Source of the DNA: an uncultured SAR86 cluster bacterium
GTDB lineage: Bacteria > Pseudomonadota > Gammaproteobacteria > Magnimaribacterales > D2472
Direction of reading: 5' to 3'
Assembly: GCA_902551185.1 (NCBI GenBank)
Contig: CACDCN010000008.1
Coordinates: 1-50,211 of the forward strand
DNA length: 50,211 nt
Made by a program: the position numbers and the translations under genes
Shown: positions 9,622 through 19,882 of the stretch, piece after piece
Position numbering within the stretch: position 1 is the first letter of the stretch
Layout: the number at the start of each line of letters is the position of its first letter
The notes under the pieces: model-generated
Seen by the model: the letters and a program-made list of their open reading frames with translations, nothing else
The model's database searches: none
What the model was told of the DNA's origin: nothing

Positions 9622-10220
9622 TGGGAATTCATTCAACAATTAATCTGCCTGAATCGTATACAGATCTAGATCAAACTCTTAATAGTGCTGATTTAATACT
9701 TTCTGATGCTGTTGCTAATGCAACAACTCTTTTTCATACACCAGTAGTATCTTCAATTAACGGAAAAGAAGTTGTATCAAGAGTGATGGTTTTGAGAGAG
9801 TTTAATTTAGCTAAAAAAATGATGAGATTTCATACCGATTATAGGGCCGCTAAAATAAAACACTTTACAGAAAATAATAACGTATCAGTAATTGGTTATG
9901 ATCCCGATTTAAAAATACAAATAAAATTACAAGGAAAAATTAGAGTTCATTATGATGATGAGGTTACAGAGTCAGCGTGGAAGGAATCTAATGGACGTTC
10001 AAAGAAATGCTATTCAATAAAAGATGGGTCGACAAAAGAAATACTAGAACCATCTGAATATGATATTAAAGATTTTGAAGTTGAAGATGGTTATGAAAAT
10101 TTTGCAGTTTTAATTTTTAACTTTGATTCTTTAGAATTTCTATATTTAAAAAGTTCAGGACATAGACGAGCAATTCATAGATGGGGGAATGATTTAAAAT
10201 CAACTTGGTTAGTCCCTTAA
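9621..10220 (+). CDS. Pyridoxamine 5'-phosphate oxidase-family flavoprotein
   Basis: VVSRVMVLREF, FHTDYRAAKIKH, VQLQGKIRV-like strand and RAIHRW C-terminus; GTG start overlapping the cysS stop. Confidence 0.7.
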   Translation: MGIHSTINLPESYTDLDQTLNSADLILSDAVANATTLFHTPVVSSINGKEVVSRVMVLREFNLAKKMMRFHTDYRAAKIKHFTENNNVSVIGYDPDLKIQIKLQGKIRVHYDDEVTESAWKESNGRSKKCYSIKDGSTKEILEPSEYDIKDFEVEDGYENFAVLIFNFDSLEFLYLKSSGHRRAIHRWGNDLKSTWLVP

Positions 10221-10276
10221 TATAATAAATAATGTATTATTTATACTCATTTTTAAATTTTATCGAGGAGAAAGAA

Positions 10277-10762
10277 ATGAAAAAAATATTTTTATTAAGT
10301 ATTTTAGTTTTTGCTACAGGTTCTATCTTTGCTGATGGGCACACAGCAGCTGAAAAAGAGGTCTTAAAGGCTTTGGCTGAATATTTTGATGCTAGGAACG
10401 CTCAAGATTGGGAAAAAGCTGTCACATTTGAAAGTAAAGCTGGTACTTATAATACAAACTCTGATGGAAGCTTCCATAAACCGTTAATAAAACAATCAGC
10501 TGAAGATTGGGCTAACTCAAATCAAGGCGGATCTTTAAATATTTATTATCCTGAAGCAGTTATGCTTTCTAAAGATGTAGCTTTTGTTAGATTTTATTAT
10601 GAAGGTATGACAGAAGTTTCTGGTATCACAAAACCGTATAGAACCAGAGTTACAATGACCTGGGTTAAAGAAAATGGAAATTGGGTAACTAGAACTCAAC
10701 ATTATTCTGCCGCTGCTTATGGAGGTGTCCATATTTCTCAAGCAAGCGATTTTCAAGATTAA
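10277..10762 (+). CDS. Secreted SnoaL/NTF2-like (DUF4440-type) protein
   Basis: Signal peptide MKKIFLLSILVFATGSIFA after a strong GAGGAGA ribosome-binding site; small alpha+beta cone fold pattern. Start moved to 10277 from ORF-track 10232. Confidence 0.7.
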   Translation: MKKIFLLSILVFATGSIFADGHTAAEKEVLKALAEYFDARNAQDWEKAVTFESKAGTYNTNSDGSFHKPLIKQSAEDWANSNQGGSLNIYYPEAVMLSKDVAFVRFYYEGMTEVSGITKPYRTRVTMTWVKENGNWVTRTQHYSAAAYGGVHISQASDFQD

Positions 10763-10773
10763 TTTTATTTAAT

Positions 10774-10804
10774 AAAAAACCCTCTTACATAGAGGGTTTT
10801 TTAT
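10774..10804. terminator. Bidirectional intrinsic terminator
   Basis: AAAACCCTCT-TACAT-AGAGGGTTTT perfect stem with A/T tracts on both sides; lies between convergent CDS and tRNA. Confidence 0.85.
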
Positions 10805-10879
10805 TGGTGCCCTCTGCAGGAATCGAACCTGCAACTAATCCTTAGGAGGGATTTGTTATATCCATTTAACTAAGAAGGC
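10805..10879 (-). tRNA. tRNA-Arg (anticodon CCT)
   Basis: Minus strand GCCTTCT...AATCC-CTCCTAA-GGATT...GCAGG-TTCGAAT-CCTGC-AGAGGGC-A-CCA folds as a cloverleaf; CCA is encoded. Confidence 0.93.
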
Positions 10880-10949
10880 TTTAAAATTGTTTTTTATTTC
10901 ATAATAAATAACTTTATAAAAAAATTGAGATCCAATCTATAATATATAT

Positions 10950-12875
10950 ATGAAAATTACTTTACCTGACAAAAGTGTAAGAGATTTACCAGATGGATCC
11001 TCTGGTTATGATGTAGCAAAAGATATTGGTCCAGGGTTAGCTAAATCCGCTGTGGCAATCATTGTTAACGGCGAAAAAAAAGATTTACATGATATTATCG
11101 AAAAGGATTCAACAGCGTCAATAATTACAATAGATTCAGAAGATGGTCTTGAAATAATGAGACACACTCTTGCTGCACAGGTTCTAGCAAAAGCTTTAAA
11201 AAATCTTTATCCAAAATCTTATTTAGCAATTGGACCAACGATTGAAGATGGCTTTTATTATGATATTGAAACAAGTCAATCAATATCAGTAGATGATCTT
11301 GAGAAAATTGAAAAAGAAATGAATAAAATTATTTCTTCAAAATCATCTATAACTAAGAGAATCGCAAGTAAGAAAGATGCATTAAAAGTTTTTAAATCCC
11401 TTGAAGAGCCATATAAACAAACAATTATTAATGAATCAGATCAAAAAGATAATTTTCAGCTTTATTATCAAGATCAAGATAGTTTTGTAGATTTATGTAA
11501 AGGACCCCATCTACCAAATTTGAGTTTTATAGGATCTTTTAAGTTAACGAAGGTTTCTGGAGCATATTGGAAAGGAGACTCTAAGAATACTATGCTTACA
11601 AGAATTTATGGTACTGCTTGGAATAGCGACAAAGATCTAAATAAGCACTTAAATTCAATTGAAGAAGCGCAAAAAAGAGATCATAGAAAGCTTGGGAAAG
11701 AAATGGATTTGTTTCACTTTCAAGATGAGGCCCCAGGAATGGTCTTTTGGCATCCAGATGGATGGACCATTTATAGACAATTACAAAACTTTGTAAGACA
11801 AAAGATTGAGAGCAATGGTTATGTTGAGATTAATACACCATTAGTAATTGATAGGAAATTATGGGAAGCATCAGGACATTGGGATAAGTATCGAGAAAAT
11901 ATGTTTATCACTGAAATAGATGAAGAACATGCAAATGAAAAAAGAGTTAACGCATTAAAGCCGATGAACTGTCCTGGCCATGTTCAAATTTATAATCAAG
12001 GAATAAAGTCCTACAAAGATTTGCCATTAAGATTTGCAGAATTTGGTGCCTGCCATAGATATGAGCCATCTGGAACGATGCATGGGCTCATGAGAGTTCG
12101 CGGGTTTACTCAGGATGATGGACATATCTTCTGTACAGAGGATCAAATAGAATCAGAAACAGGACTATTTATAAATTTATTATCCGATATATATGCTGAT
12201 TTAGGATTTAAAGATTTTAATATTAAATTATCTACAAGACCTGAAGTTAGAGTAGGGTCAGATAAAACATGGGATAAGGCTGAGCAAGCACTTGAATCAG
12301 CAATAAAAAATTTGGGATACCCATATAAGCTAGATGAAGGAGATGGTGCATTTTATGGCCCAAAATTAGACTTTGTTTTAACAGATGCAATTGGAAGGGC
12401 ATGGCAATGTGGCACCTTTCAATTAGATTTTAATTTAGCAGATAGGTTGGATGCTGAATTTGTAGGCGAAGATGGAAAAAAACATATCCCAGTTATGATT
12501 CATAGAGCAGTTCTAGGATCTTTTGAGAGATTTATTGGTATTCTTATAGAAAATTATTCAGGTAAGCTACCTTTTTGGCTTGCTCCTAAACAGGTTGTAG
12601 TAGCCTCAATAGTCTCTGAAGTTAACGATTATGTTATGGAAATTCAAGAATTATTTAAAAATAAAGGCATCAGGACTGAAGTAGATCTAAGAAATGAAAA
12701 AATTAGTTACAAAGTAAGAGAACACAGCTCTAAAAAAGTACCTATTATTTTAGCAATTGGAAAAAATGAAAAAGCTAATAATACTGTCTCTATTAGAAGA
12801 ATAGGCAGTAATGATTCGAAAGTGATGGATTTAAATAAAGCAGTTCAAGAAATTACTAAAGAAAATACTATATGA
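10950..12875 (+). CDS. thrS: Threonyl-tRNA synthetase
   Basis: TGS domain start, [56 protein letters not shown] motifs. Confidence 0.96.
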   Translation: MKITLPDKSVRDLPDGSSGYDVAKDIGPGLAKSAVAIIVNGEKKDLHDIIEKDSTASIITIDSEDGLEIMRHTLAAQVLAKALKNLYPKSYLAIGPTIEDGFYYDIETSQSISVDDLEKIEKEMNKIISSKSSITKRIASKKDALKVFKSLEEPYKQTIINESDQKDNFQLYYQDQDSFVDLCKGPHLPNLSFIGSFKLTKVSGAYWKGDSKNTMLTRIYGTAWNSDKDLNKHLNSIEEAQKRDHRKLGKEMDLFHFQDEAPGMVFWHPDGWTIYRQLQNFVRQKIESNGYVEINTPLVIDRKLWEASGHWDKYRENMFITEIDEEHANEKRVNALKPMNCPGHVQIYNQGIKSYKDLPLRFAEFGACHRYEPSGTMHGLMRVRGFTQDDGHIFCTEDQIESETGLFINLLSDIYADLGFKDFNIKLSTRPEVRVGSDKTWDKAEQALESAIKNLGYPYKLDEGDGAFYGPKLDFVLTDAIGRAWQCGTFQLDFNLADRLDAEFVGEDGKKHIPVMIHRAVLGSFERFIGILIENYSGKLPFWLAPKQVVVASIVSEVNDYVMEIQELFKNKGIRTEVDLRNEKISYKVREHSSKKVPIILAIGKNEKANNTVSIRRIGSNDSKVMDLNKAVQEITKENTI

Positions 12876-13069
12876 TTGCTAAAATCTTCATACTACCAAT
12901 AAGGTTCTATAGATACTTTATTTCACCCTTATTTCCTCCAACATGCAGATTTCAGCCCACTTGTTCAGCATATGCAATTGAGGTAATTTTAGAAAAAGGC
13001 GTTTTTAGGGGCACATTTCTTGCAATACAAAGGGTTTTAAAGTGCCATCCTTGGCATAATTCTCAATAA
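12872..13069 (+). CDS. yidD: Membrane protein insertion efficiency factor YidD
   Basis: [27 protein letters not shown]...CHPW motif; overlaps the thrS stop. Confidence 0.92.
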   Translation: MIAKIFILPIRFYRYFISPLFPPTCRFQPTCSAYAIEVILEKGVFRGTFLAIQRVLKCHPWHNSQ

Positions 13070-13109
13070 AAACGGGTTTTTTTAGCACCTAAAAAAAATA
13101 TATTTTTCT

Positions 13110-13127
13110 ATCATATTCTTATATGAT
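13110..13127. promoter_or_regulatory. Inverted repeat ATCATAT-TCTT-ATATGAT upstream of TonB receptor gene
   Basis: 7-bp perfect inverted repeat about 50 nt upstream of the start codon; operator-like but unproven. Confidence 0.35.
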
Positions 13128-13177
13128 ATGATTCACACATAATTTATGCGTTCATACGTAGCAATAAAGGGGGTTAT

Positions 13178-16069
13178 ATGAACAATTTTTTAAAAATTAC
13201 ATTTAGTTTTTGTGCATTCTTTTCGTTAGCTTTTTCAACGAATATAGTTTCACAAGAAATTGAAGAAGTTGTTGTTACAGCAACTAAAAAGGAAGAGTCT
13301 ATTCAGGACTTGGCAATATCAATCGAGGCATTTACTGCTGAAAGCATGGAAGAGAATATGATTGAAGATGCTTCTGACTTACAAGAAGTAGTCCCAGGCT
13401 TAATTATCGATAAAGGTATTGGTTCAGGTGCTTCATATGCGATACGTGGTACTGGATCATATGGTGTTGGTGCTGCAGTTGTAGGAGCAGTAGTTGTATC
13501 TACTAACGGACATGATGCAGGCACATCATCATTTGCTGATATAGGTTTCTTTGATGTTGAGCGTGTTGAGGTTCTTAAAGGTCCTCAAGGTACTCTATTT
13601 GGAAGAAATGCTGTTGTAGGTGTTATTAATACCGTTACAAAAAGACCAACATCTGAATTAGAAGGAAGCTGGGATGTTACTATGGGTGACTATGATGCAG
13701 TAACTTCAGAATTTATGTTGAATGTTCCAGTCTCAGACACAATTAGTGCAAGACTTGCATATACTTCAGTTGATAGAGACGGTTTTTCAACAAATATAAG
13801 AGATAATAAGAAATTTAATGATAAACATGCTTATGGAGCAAGATTATCTGTAGATTTCGATGTCAGTGAAAAAACAAGAATTATGTTGACCGCTGATATG
13901 TATAAAACAGATGACAATAGAAATAATATCGGTGCACCATTTTGTGAAAGCCATGGTTTGTTAGGTTGTAACCCACTAACACAAGGTAGTCCAAACGTGC
14001 CAGCTGACTCAAGAGGTAGTACAGCTGCATTATTTAATGTTGTTGCTGGCTTAAAGCAATCAGCTTACAGTAATTCATATGCAGGTATGCCAACACCGGA
14101 TAATTTCCGTGAAGCATATTTAACTAGAAGACCTGAGCAAAATTCAGAATATAATTTCTCTCAGTTACATATAGAGCATGATATAAGCGATGAGCTAATG
14201 TTGTCAGCTAAAGTTTCTTATCAAAAGAGATTCTATTATCACATGAATGATAATGACTACTCCCACACTACTGCACCATTACCAGGGATTCTTAATGCAC
14301 AGCTTGGTGCTTTGATTCCTTCAATAGAATGGATGGGTAGCTTTGGTGGTACCTTTAATGGAAATGAATATGGATTTACTGAGTTGATTACTGGTGATAG
14401 AACTTATGAGTTCTCTCATTCAGACTTCTTTTCAACTCAAGCAGAAATTAACATAATTTCAAGCTTTGACGGCCCAATGAACTATACAGCTGGTATCTAC
14501 ATGTACGATGGTAGAAACCATAACAGATATCAAGTTCAAACAGCTGCATGGAATATGACAGGTAACTTTGGTCAACATCCATATGGAGCTGCTTTATATG
14601 GTGGTGCATTTGCTGCATACGGTGGTATACCTTTCTATCAAACATGGGTTCTTGGTGGTTTATCAGGATCTGCAGTTTGTGGATCTGGTGTATTAGGACC
14701 AGTAGCGGCAGCAGTACCTAGTACAGCTAACCCAGCTTGTTTAAGTGGATTGTTAGCTGCGCAAGGGATCGCACCGTATCATATTCCAACCACAATATCT
14801 GGTTATTTAAATGATGACCATGTTAGAACAAAATCAACAGCAGTATATGGTGAGCTTTACTATGATTTAAGTGAAGATACTATGTTAACAGTTGGTTATA
14901 GATGGAATGATGATGTTGTAAAAGATACTCTTATGACTTGTTTAACAGACTTTGATTGTCCTCTTTACCCTGCCTCTCAATGGGCTACTGGTGAGTATGG
15001 ATTTCATCCAAACTATGAAGTGATTGCAAATGATGCTACTGCATATAAACTTTCTATTAAGCATAATATATCTGATAACCAAATGGTTTATGCTAGTTAT
15101 ACAACTGCTAATAAAGCAGGTGGTAGTAACCCAGTTATCGGACTAATTCCTGATCCATATGACCCTGAAGAGACAGGTGTTTTTGAAATAGGAACTAAAA
15201 GCATTCTATTTGATGGAGCAATGTTATTTAATGCAACCTTCTTCATGAATGATACTAAAGGTATGCTTATTTCAAATATTGAAAATGCTGGATCAGTTAA
15301 CTATAACGTTGATGCTGAAATTACAGGTTTTGAAGGTAATTTAATAGCTTACTTAGGTGAAAGCACAAGCTTGGATATGAGCTGGTTACTTGTTGAAAGT
15401 GAACTAGGTGAGGCAACTATGCCTGATCCTATTAACCCTGGTGGCATAGTAGCGTTATTAGATGTTAATCCAGCGCTATTTATTCCTGGTGTGGGTTGTG
15501 CCACAGCAACAGGGATGTGTCCTCCAACTGCTTTTGGCGGTGGAGTTGATGGATTGCCATTTGATCCAGCTGGCGCTGTTCAATACGGTTATGGTGTTGA
15601 TTCATCTGGAAATATAATTCCTCTATTTAAATCTGCAGGTTACTTATGTACCGCACCGTTTAATCCTTTAGGTGGAGTTTCGTGTCCAGTGGCACCAGCA
15701 CAGTTAAGTCTTAAAGGTAATAGTGTTCCTCAGTCACCTGAGAGTTCATACAGTATTGGTGTTAACCAGGATTTTGCTACAGGCAATGGAATGGTTACAG
15801 CAAGACTTGCTTACAGATATCAAGCTGAAAGAGAAGGTAACGTGTTCAACCAAGATAGAGCAAGAATGCCTGAGACTGATTACATGGATATGAATATTAC
15901 TTATACACCAAATGATGGTGATTGGTATGTTCGTGTTTATGCTAAAAACTTAAATGATGACCAATATGTTGGTACATGGGCTGCTTCTTCTGCATTGCAA
16001 GGTGGTGCTCAATTTGCTACATATACTGACCCAAGAACTTGGGGTATTCAGTTTGGTTCTAAGTTTTAA
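13178..16069 (+). CDS. TonB-dependent outer-membrane receptor
   Basis: Signal peptide, EEVVVTATKKEESIQD, plug motif VERVEVLKGPQGTLFGRNAVVGVINTVTKRP, C-terminal beta strand WGIQFGSKF. Confidence 0.95.
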   Translation: MNNFLKITFSFCAFFSLAFSTNIVSQEIEEVVVTATKKEESIQDLAISIEAFTAESMEENMIEDASDLQEVVPGLIIDKGIGSGASYAIRGTGSYGVGAAVVGAVVVSTNGHDAGTSSFADIGFFDVERVEVLKGPQGTLFGRNAVVGVINTVTKRPTSELEGSWDVTMGDYDAVTSEFMLNVPVSDTISARLAYTSVDRDGFSTNIRDNKKFNDKHAYGARLSVDFDVSEKTRIMLTADMYKTDDNRNNIGAPFCESHGLLGCNPLTQGSPNVPADSRGSTAALFNVVAGLKQSAYSNSYAGMPTPDNFREAYLTRRPEQNSEYNFSQLHIEHDISDELMLSAKVSYQKRFYYHMNDNDYSHTTAPLPGILNAQLGALIPSIEWMGSFGGTFNGNEYGFTELITGDRTYEFSHSDFFSTQAEINIISSFDGPMNYTAGIYMYDGRNHNRYQVQTAAWNMTGNFGQHPYGAALYGGAFAAYGGIPFYQTWVLGGLSGSAVCGSGVLGPVAAAVPSTANPACLSGLLAAQGIAPYHIPTTISGYLNDDHVRTKSTAVYGELYYDLSEDTMLTVGYRWNDDVVKDTLMTCLTDFDCPLYPASQWATGEYGFHPNYEVIANDATAYKLSIKHNISDNQMVYASYTTANKAGGSNPVIGLIPDPYDPEETGVFEIGTKSILFDGAMLFNATFFMNDTKGMLISNIENAGSVNYNVDAEITGFEGNLIAYLGESTSLDMSWLLVESELGEATMPDPINPGGIVALLDVNPALFIPGVGCATATGMCPPTAFGGGVDGLPFDPAGAVQYGYGVDSSGNIIPLFKSAGYLCTAPFNPLGGVSCPVAPAQLSLKGNSVPQSPESSYSIGVNQDFATGNGMVTARLAYRYQAEREGNVFNQDRARMPETDYMDMNITYTPNDGDWYVRVYAKNLNDDQYVGTWAASSALQGGAQFATYTDPRTWGIQFGSKF

Positions 16070-16086
16070 TTAACTAGAATAATTAT

Positions 16087-16116
16087 TAAAGCCCAGTTTT
16101 TACTGGGCTTTTTTTT
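16087..16116 (+). terminator. Intrinsic terminator after TonB receptor gene
   Basis: AAAGCCCAGT-TTTT-ACTGGGCTTT followed by T-run. Confidence 0.9.
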
Positions 16117-16131
16117 ACTTATACTTATACT

Positions 16132-16611
16132 ATGAAACCCTTACCTTACAATCCTGATTCTGTAATAGTCACTAAAGAAATGTGCGATCATAACGGACAT
16201 ATGAATGTTAATTATTATTATCAATTGTTTGATAGCACATACACATCATTTTATATTGATGAATTGGGTTTTGATGAGGCCTATATGGAAAGAGGTTTTT
16301 CAACATTTACTCTAGAAGATAGCATTCGATATTTAAAAGAATTTAGATTAAATGATGTTGTGTATCCATCATTTCAACTATATAAAGCAAACAAAAAACT
16401 TTTACACTTTATTGGAATACTTCAAAACAAAGATAATGAAGTTGCCGCTATTTTTGAAACTGTATTAGGTCATATCGATCTTAATAAAAGAAAGATTGTA
16501 AATTTCTCTGACCAAATGATTGAAAATTTATTAAAAGTTTCTAGTGAACAAAGAAAAATATCAGAATTGCCTTTTGAAGTAAAACTCCATATAAAAGATA
16601 TTGATGAATAA
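16132..16611 (+). CDS. Acyl-CoA thioesterase (hotdog fold)
   Basis: CDHNGHMNVNYYYQLFD motif typical of 4HBT-like thioesterases. Confidence 0.85.
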   Translation: MKPLPYNPDSVIVTKEMCDHNGHMNVNYYYQLFDSTYTSFYIDELGFDEAYMERGFSTFTLEDSIRYLKEFRLNDVVYPSFQLYKANKKLLHFIGILQNKDNEVAAIFETVLGHIDLNKRKIVNFSDQMIENLLKVSSEQRKISELPFEVKLHIKDIDE

Positions 16612-17605
16612 ATTTATTTTTACGATATCTCTAATTTTTATTTTTTATACTCATCTTATCTATGGTTTTGAATTTAGCGCTATGACGCTTAATGCGCAGA
16701 ATTTATTTGATACCACTGATGACTTAAAAAAAGATGATAAAGCATACCTGCCTATTGAATTAAAACAATCCAAAGCACATATAAGTTCTTGTAATAAAAT
16801 AAAAGTTAAATCATGGAGAGAGGAGTGCTTATACCTAGACTGGGATAAAGAAACTAAAGATATAAAGCTTGCCAACTTAGTTAAGAATATTATTTCATAT
16901 GATAAAAATGGCCCAGATATCCTAGCGCTACAGGAGGTAGAGAATATTAATATTCTTAAACAACTATTTTTATTATTAGAACCTTATGGGTATATAGATT
17001 ATGAGTTATTAGAAAGTAATGATTATCGTGGAATTGATACTGCTTTTATTTCAAAATTTAAAATATTGGATTCAAAACTTCACTACATTACTTTTTCTGG
17101 AGAATTTGAAGATAAAGATACTAGACCAATTTTAGATATTTCAATAAATATAAATAATAGGAATGTAAAAATTTATAATGTACATTTTCCAGCTGGTTAT
17201 CATGATGTTTCGATGAGAATAGACTCTCTTAATTTACTTAAAGAATTATTAAATACCCATAATAAGCCAACAATTGCTTTGGGTGATTTTAATGTAAATA
17301 CTAGAGAAGATAGAAAGCATAAGATTTATCAATCCCAAGAAGATAAATGGATTATTGGTCATTTGAATGGGTGCAATGATTGTAAGGGCACCTATTTTTA
17401 TAATTATGATAAATCTTGGAGCTTTTTAGATACGATCTTTCTTTCTAGGAATAGATCAATAAACTTTATTTCTAACTCAGTTGAAATACATCATACGAAA
17501 GAAAATTCATACTTTGATACTGGCAAGCCTATAAGATTTAATCCTGTTAGTAGAAAAGGGGTGTCAGACCATCTTCCAATGGTTGCAAGGCTCGAATTAA
17601 ATTAA
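16601..17605 (+). CDS. Secreted endonuclease/exonuclease/phosphatase family protein
   Basis: Signal peptide; LNAQNLFD, DILALQEVEN, GDFNVN, SDHLPMVARL motifs. Start may be 16604. Confidence 0.88.
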   Translation: MMNKFIFTISLIFIFYTHLIYGFEFSAMTLNAQNLFDTTDDLKKDDKAYLPIELKQSKAHISSCNKIKVKSWREECLYLDWDKETKDIKLANLVKNIISYDKNGPDILALQEVENINILKQLFLLLEPYGYIDYELLESNDYRGIDTAFISKFKILDSKLHYITFSGEFEDKDTRPILDISININNRNVKIYNVHFPAGYHDVSMRIDSLNLLKELLNTHNKPTIALGDFNVNTREDRKHKIYQSQEDKWIIGHLNGCNDCKGTYFYNYDKSWSFLDTIFLSRNRSINFISNSVEIHHTKENSYFDTGKPIRFNPVSRKGVSDHLPMVARLELN

Positions 17606-17618
17606 TTAAAAAAAGATT

Positions 17619-18020
17619 TTATCTTCTATGACAATCTGAGCAATCTAGCTCATTACAAGTTTTATGATTTTTATAGTGTGAGAATGCAAGAATCATTGAG
17701 CCTACTACGGTAAAACCTCTTTCACCCGACTCTCCAATAATATTTTCTAGAAGAACTGCAAGAATAAGTATTGTTAACCCTAGAATACCTGTTAAAAGAA
17801 AAGTAATAGTTTGATGATTTTTATATCCTAAACCTAAAGCAAATAAACTAATTGGAGCAGCCAACATTAATAGTAAATAATGTATAAGTTCACTTTCAAT
17901 CGTGAATGCAGATACGCCATAAGCCAAGATAACAACTGCAGGGGCAAAAAAACAATGAATCACGCAGGCCATGGACAAACCCATTGCTAATTTGTCTGAA
18001 TTTAATTGAGTTTTTATCAT
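17619..18020 (-). CDS. MerC-domain small membrane protein
   Basis: 133 aa; MACVIHCFFAPAV and multiple TM segments; C-terminal Cys/His residues NELDCSDCHRR. Confidence 0.75.
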   Translation of the reverse strand: MIKTQLNSDKLAMGLSMACVIHCFFAPAVVILAYGVSAFTIESELIHYLLLMLAAPISLFALGLGYKNHQTITFLLTGILGLTILILAVLLENIIGESGERGFTVVGSMILAFSHYKNHKTCNELDCSDCHRR

Positions 18021-18048
18021 ATTAGTTTGTTTGGCTTATCATTAAAAA

Positions 18049-18447
18049 TTATTTTCGCCAACCGCCTCTATCAAAGATTCTTAAGTATGTAAGTTGGTCA
18101 TGATCTGAATCATTTACTACTTTACAATAATCTCCTGACTCTACCAAAATAACATCTCCAGCAGATAGTTCATATGAATCTTTGTGCTCTATTCCATGAG
18201 ATGGATTTGTACCATGCCCATCATCAGAGTTCGTATATTCAACAATTTCCATGGTGCCTCTACCATTTGTTATGACATAAACAACATCTGAATCAATAAG
18301 CTTGTGGCCTTTAGTCGATTTTCCAGGCTCAATTACAGTTTTACTTGCAATAATTCTTTGCAGTAAATCATTGGTCCAAACGGTATATTCATCAGTTGAT
18401 TTTTGTGGTGATCCGCCTATTCTAAAATTAGTATATTTTTTAGCCAT
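18049..18447 (-). CDS. Cupin-fold protein
   Basis: Compact beta-rich protein with cupin-like spacing (KGHKLIDSDVVYVITNGRGTMEI...SAGDVILVESGDYCKVVN). Start moved to ATG at 18447 with AGGA upstream. Confidence 0.7.
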   Translation of the reverse strand: MAKKYTNFRIGGSPQKSTDEYTVWTNDLLQRIIASKTVIEPGKSTKGHKLIDSDVVYVITNGRGTMEIVEYTNSDDGHGTNPSHGIEHKDSYELSAGDVILVESGDYCKVVNDSDHDQLTYLRIFDRGGWRK

Positions 18448-18583
18448 ATTAAATTTCCTTGAGACATTATAAGTATTTGTTATGAATATTCTAGTATATA
18501 TTTTATATAAGGGTGTCGCTATTAGGCATAATTTAATATACTTAATAATCAAAATTCATAAGTTTATAGAGGAGTTAAGCCCA

Positions 18584-19876
18584 ATGAGTAAAACGTATAC
18601 AAATCCAGAAACAATCGGTCTTCATGCTGGATGGAGAAAAGATGAGAATACTAATTCAGTAGCAGTTCCAATTCATCAAACATCAAGTTTCCAATTTGAT
18701 GATTGTGATCATGCTGCCAATTTGTTTGCTTTATCCGAGCTAGGAAATATTTATTCAAGGATTATGAATCCAACATGTGCAGTGCTTGAAGACAGAATGG
18801 CAGCACTTGAAGGTGGTGTGGGTGCTTTAGCTGTAGCCTCGGGTCAAGCTGCTTCAGCATATGCCATTCAGAATATTGCTCGTAAAGGAGACAATATAGT
18901 AGCGTCATCGCATTTATATGGAGGCACTTATAACCAATTCAAAAATCCAATGTCTGATATGGGTATTGAAGTTAGATTTGTAGATCCTGCTGATCCTAAT
19001 AATTTTGCGGAAGCAACAGATGAAAATACTCGAGCTTATTATGGAGAGGTGCTTCCAAATCCTAGCTTTGAGGTATTTCCTATTTCTGAGGTTGCTGAAA
19101 TTGGACGACCATTAGGGATTCCATTAATTGTTGATAACACTGCAGCGCCCGTAATATGCAAACCTTTTGATCATGGTGCGGCTGTATTAATTCACTCCAC
19201 AACTAAATTTATAGGTGGTCATGGTACGTCTATAGGGGGAATTATTGTTGATAGTGGAAATTTTGATTGGGAAGCATTTCCTGAAAGACAACCAGCATTA
19301 AATACACCTGATCCTTCATATGGTGGTGCAGTATGGACTGAGGCTGTAAAACCATTAGGACCAATCGCTTACATCCTCAAAGCAAGAACAACCATCTTGA
19401 GGGATATGGGAGCAGCAATGAGTCCTTTTAATGCATTTATGTTTATACAAGGTCTTGAGACTCTTGCATTAAGAATGAGGGAACATTCAGCAAATGCAGA
19501 AATCGTTGCTAAATATCTATCTGAACATGATTCAGTTGAAAGAGTTATATATCCATCAGTTATGGATGGTTATGCCAAAGAAAGAGCTGAAAAATATCTT
19601 TCAAGAGGAAATGGAGGTTTAATGGGTTTTGAAGTTAAAGGTGGCAGAGAGTCTGGTGAGAAATTCATTAATGCACTTGAAATGGTATATCATGTTGCAA
19701 ATATTGGAGACTCACGAAGTCTTGCGATTCATCCTGGTAGTACGACCCATAGCCAATTAACAGAAGAAGAACTTCTATCTGCCGGTATTACCCCAGGCTT
19801 TGTTAGATTATCAATAGGCTTGGAACACCCAGATGATATTATTGCTGACTTTGAGCAAGCCTTATCGAAGATATAA
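18584..19876 (+). CDS. metY: O-acetylhomoserine aminocarboxypropyltransferase / cystathionine gamma-synthase-family PLP enzyme
   Basis: SRIMNPTCAVLEDRMAALEGG, HSTTKFIGGHGTSIGG, NIGDSRSLAIHPGSTTH motifs. Start moved to 18584 after GGAGT; the ORF-track start 18482 lies in the intergenic region. Confidence 0.9.
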   Translation: MSKTYTNPETIGLHAGWRKDENTNSVAVPIHQTSSFQFDDCDHAANLFALSELGNIYSRIMNPTCAVLEDRMAALEGGVGALAVASGQAASAYAIQNIARKGDNIVASSHLYGGTYNQFKNPMSDMGIEVRFVDPADPNNFAEATDENTRAYYGEVLPNPSFEVFPISEVAEIGRPLGIPLIVDNTAAPVICKPFDHGAAVLIHSTTKFIGGHGTSIGGIIVDSGNFDWEAFPERQPALNTPDPSYGGAVWTEAVKPLGPIAYILKARTTILRDMGAAMSPFNAFMFIQGLETLALRMREHSANAEIVAKYLSEHDSVERVIYPSVMDGYAKERAEKYLSRGNGGLMGFEVKGGRESGEKFINALEMVYHVANIGDSRSLAIHPGSTTHSQLTEEELLSAGITPGFVRLSIGLEHPDDIIADFEQALSKI

Positions 19877-19882
19877 TAAGTT

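Noticed and set aside
13071-13105. AT-rich hairpin TTTTTTTAG-CAC-CTAAAAAAA after yidD as an intrinsic terminator
   Set aside because: The stem is almost entirely A-T with little GC support, so I could not call it with confidence.
18448-18583. Possible SAM-responsive riboswitch upstream of metY
   Set aside because: SAM-II/SAM-V type elements precede metY in some marine bacteria, but I could not identify a convincing pseudoknot core here. An Infernal scan would decide.
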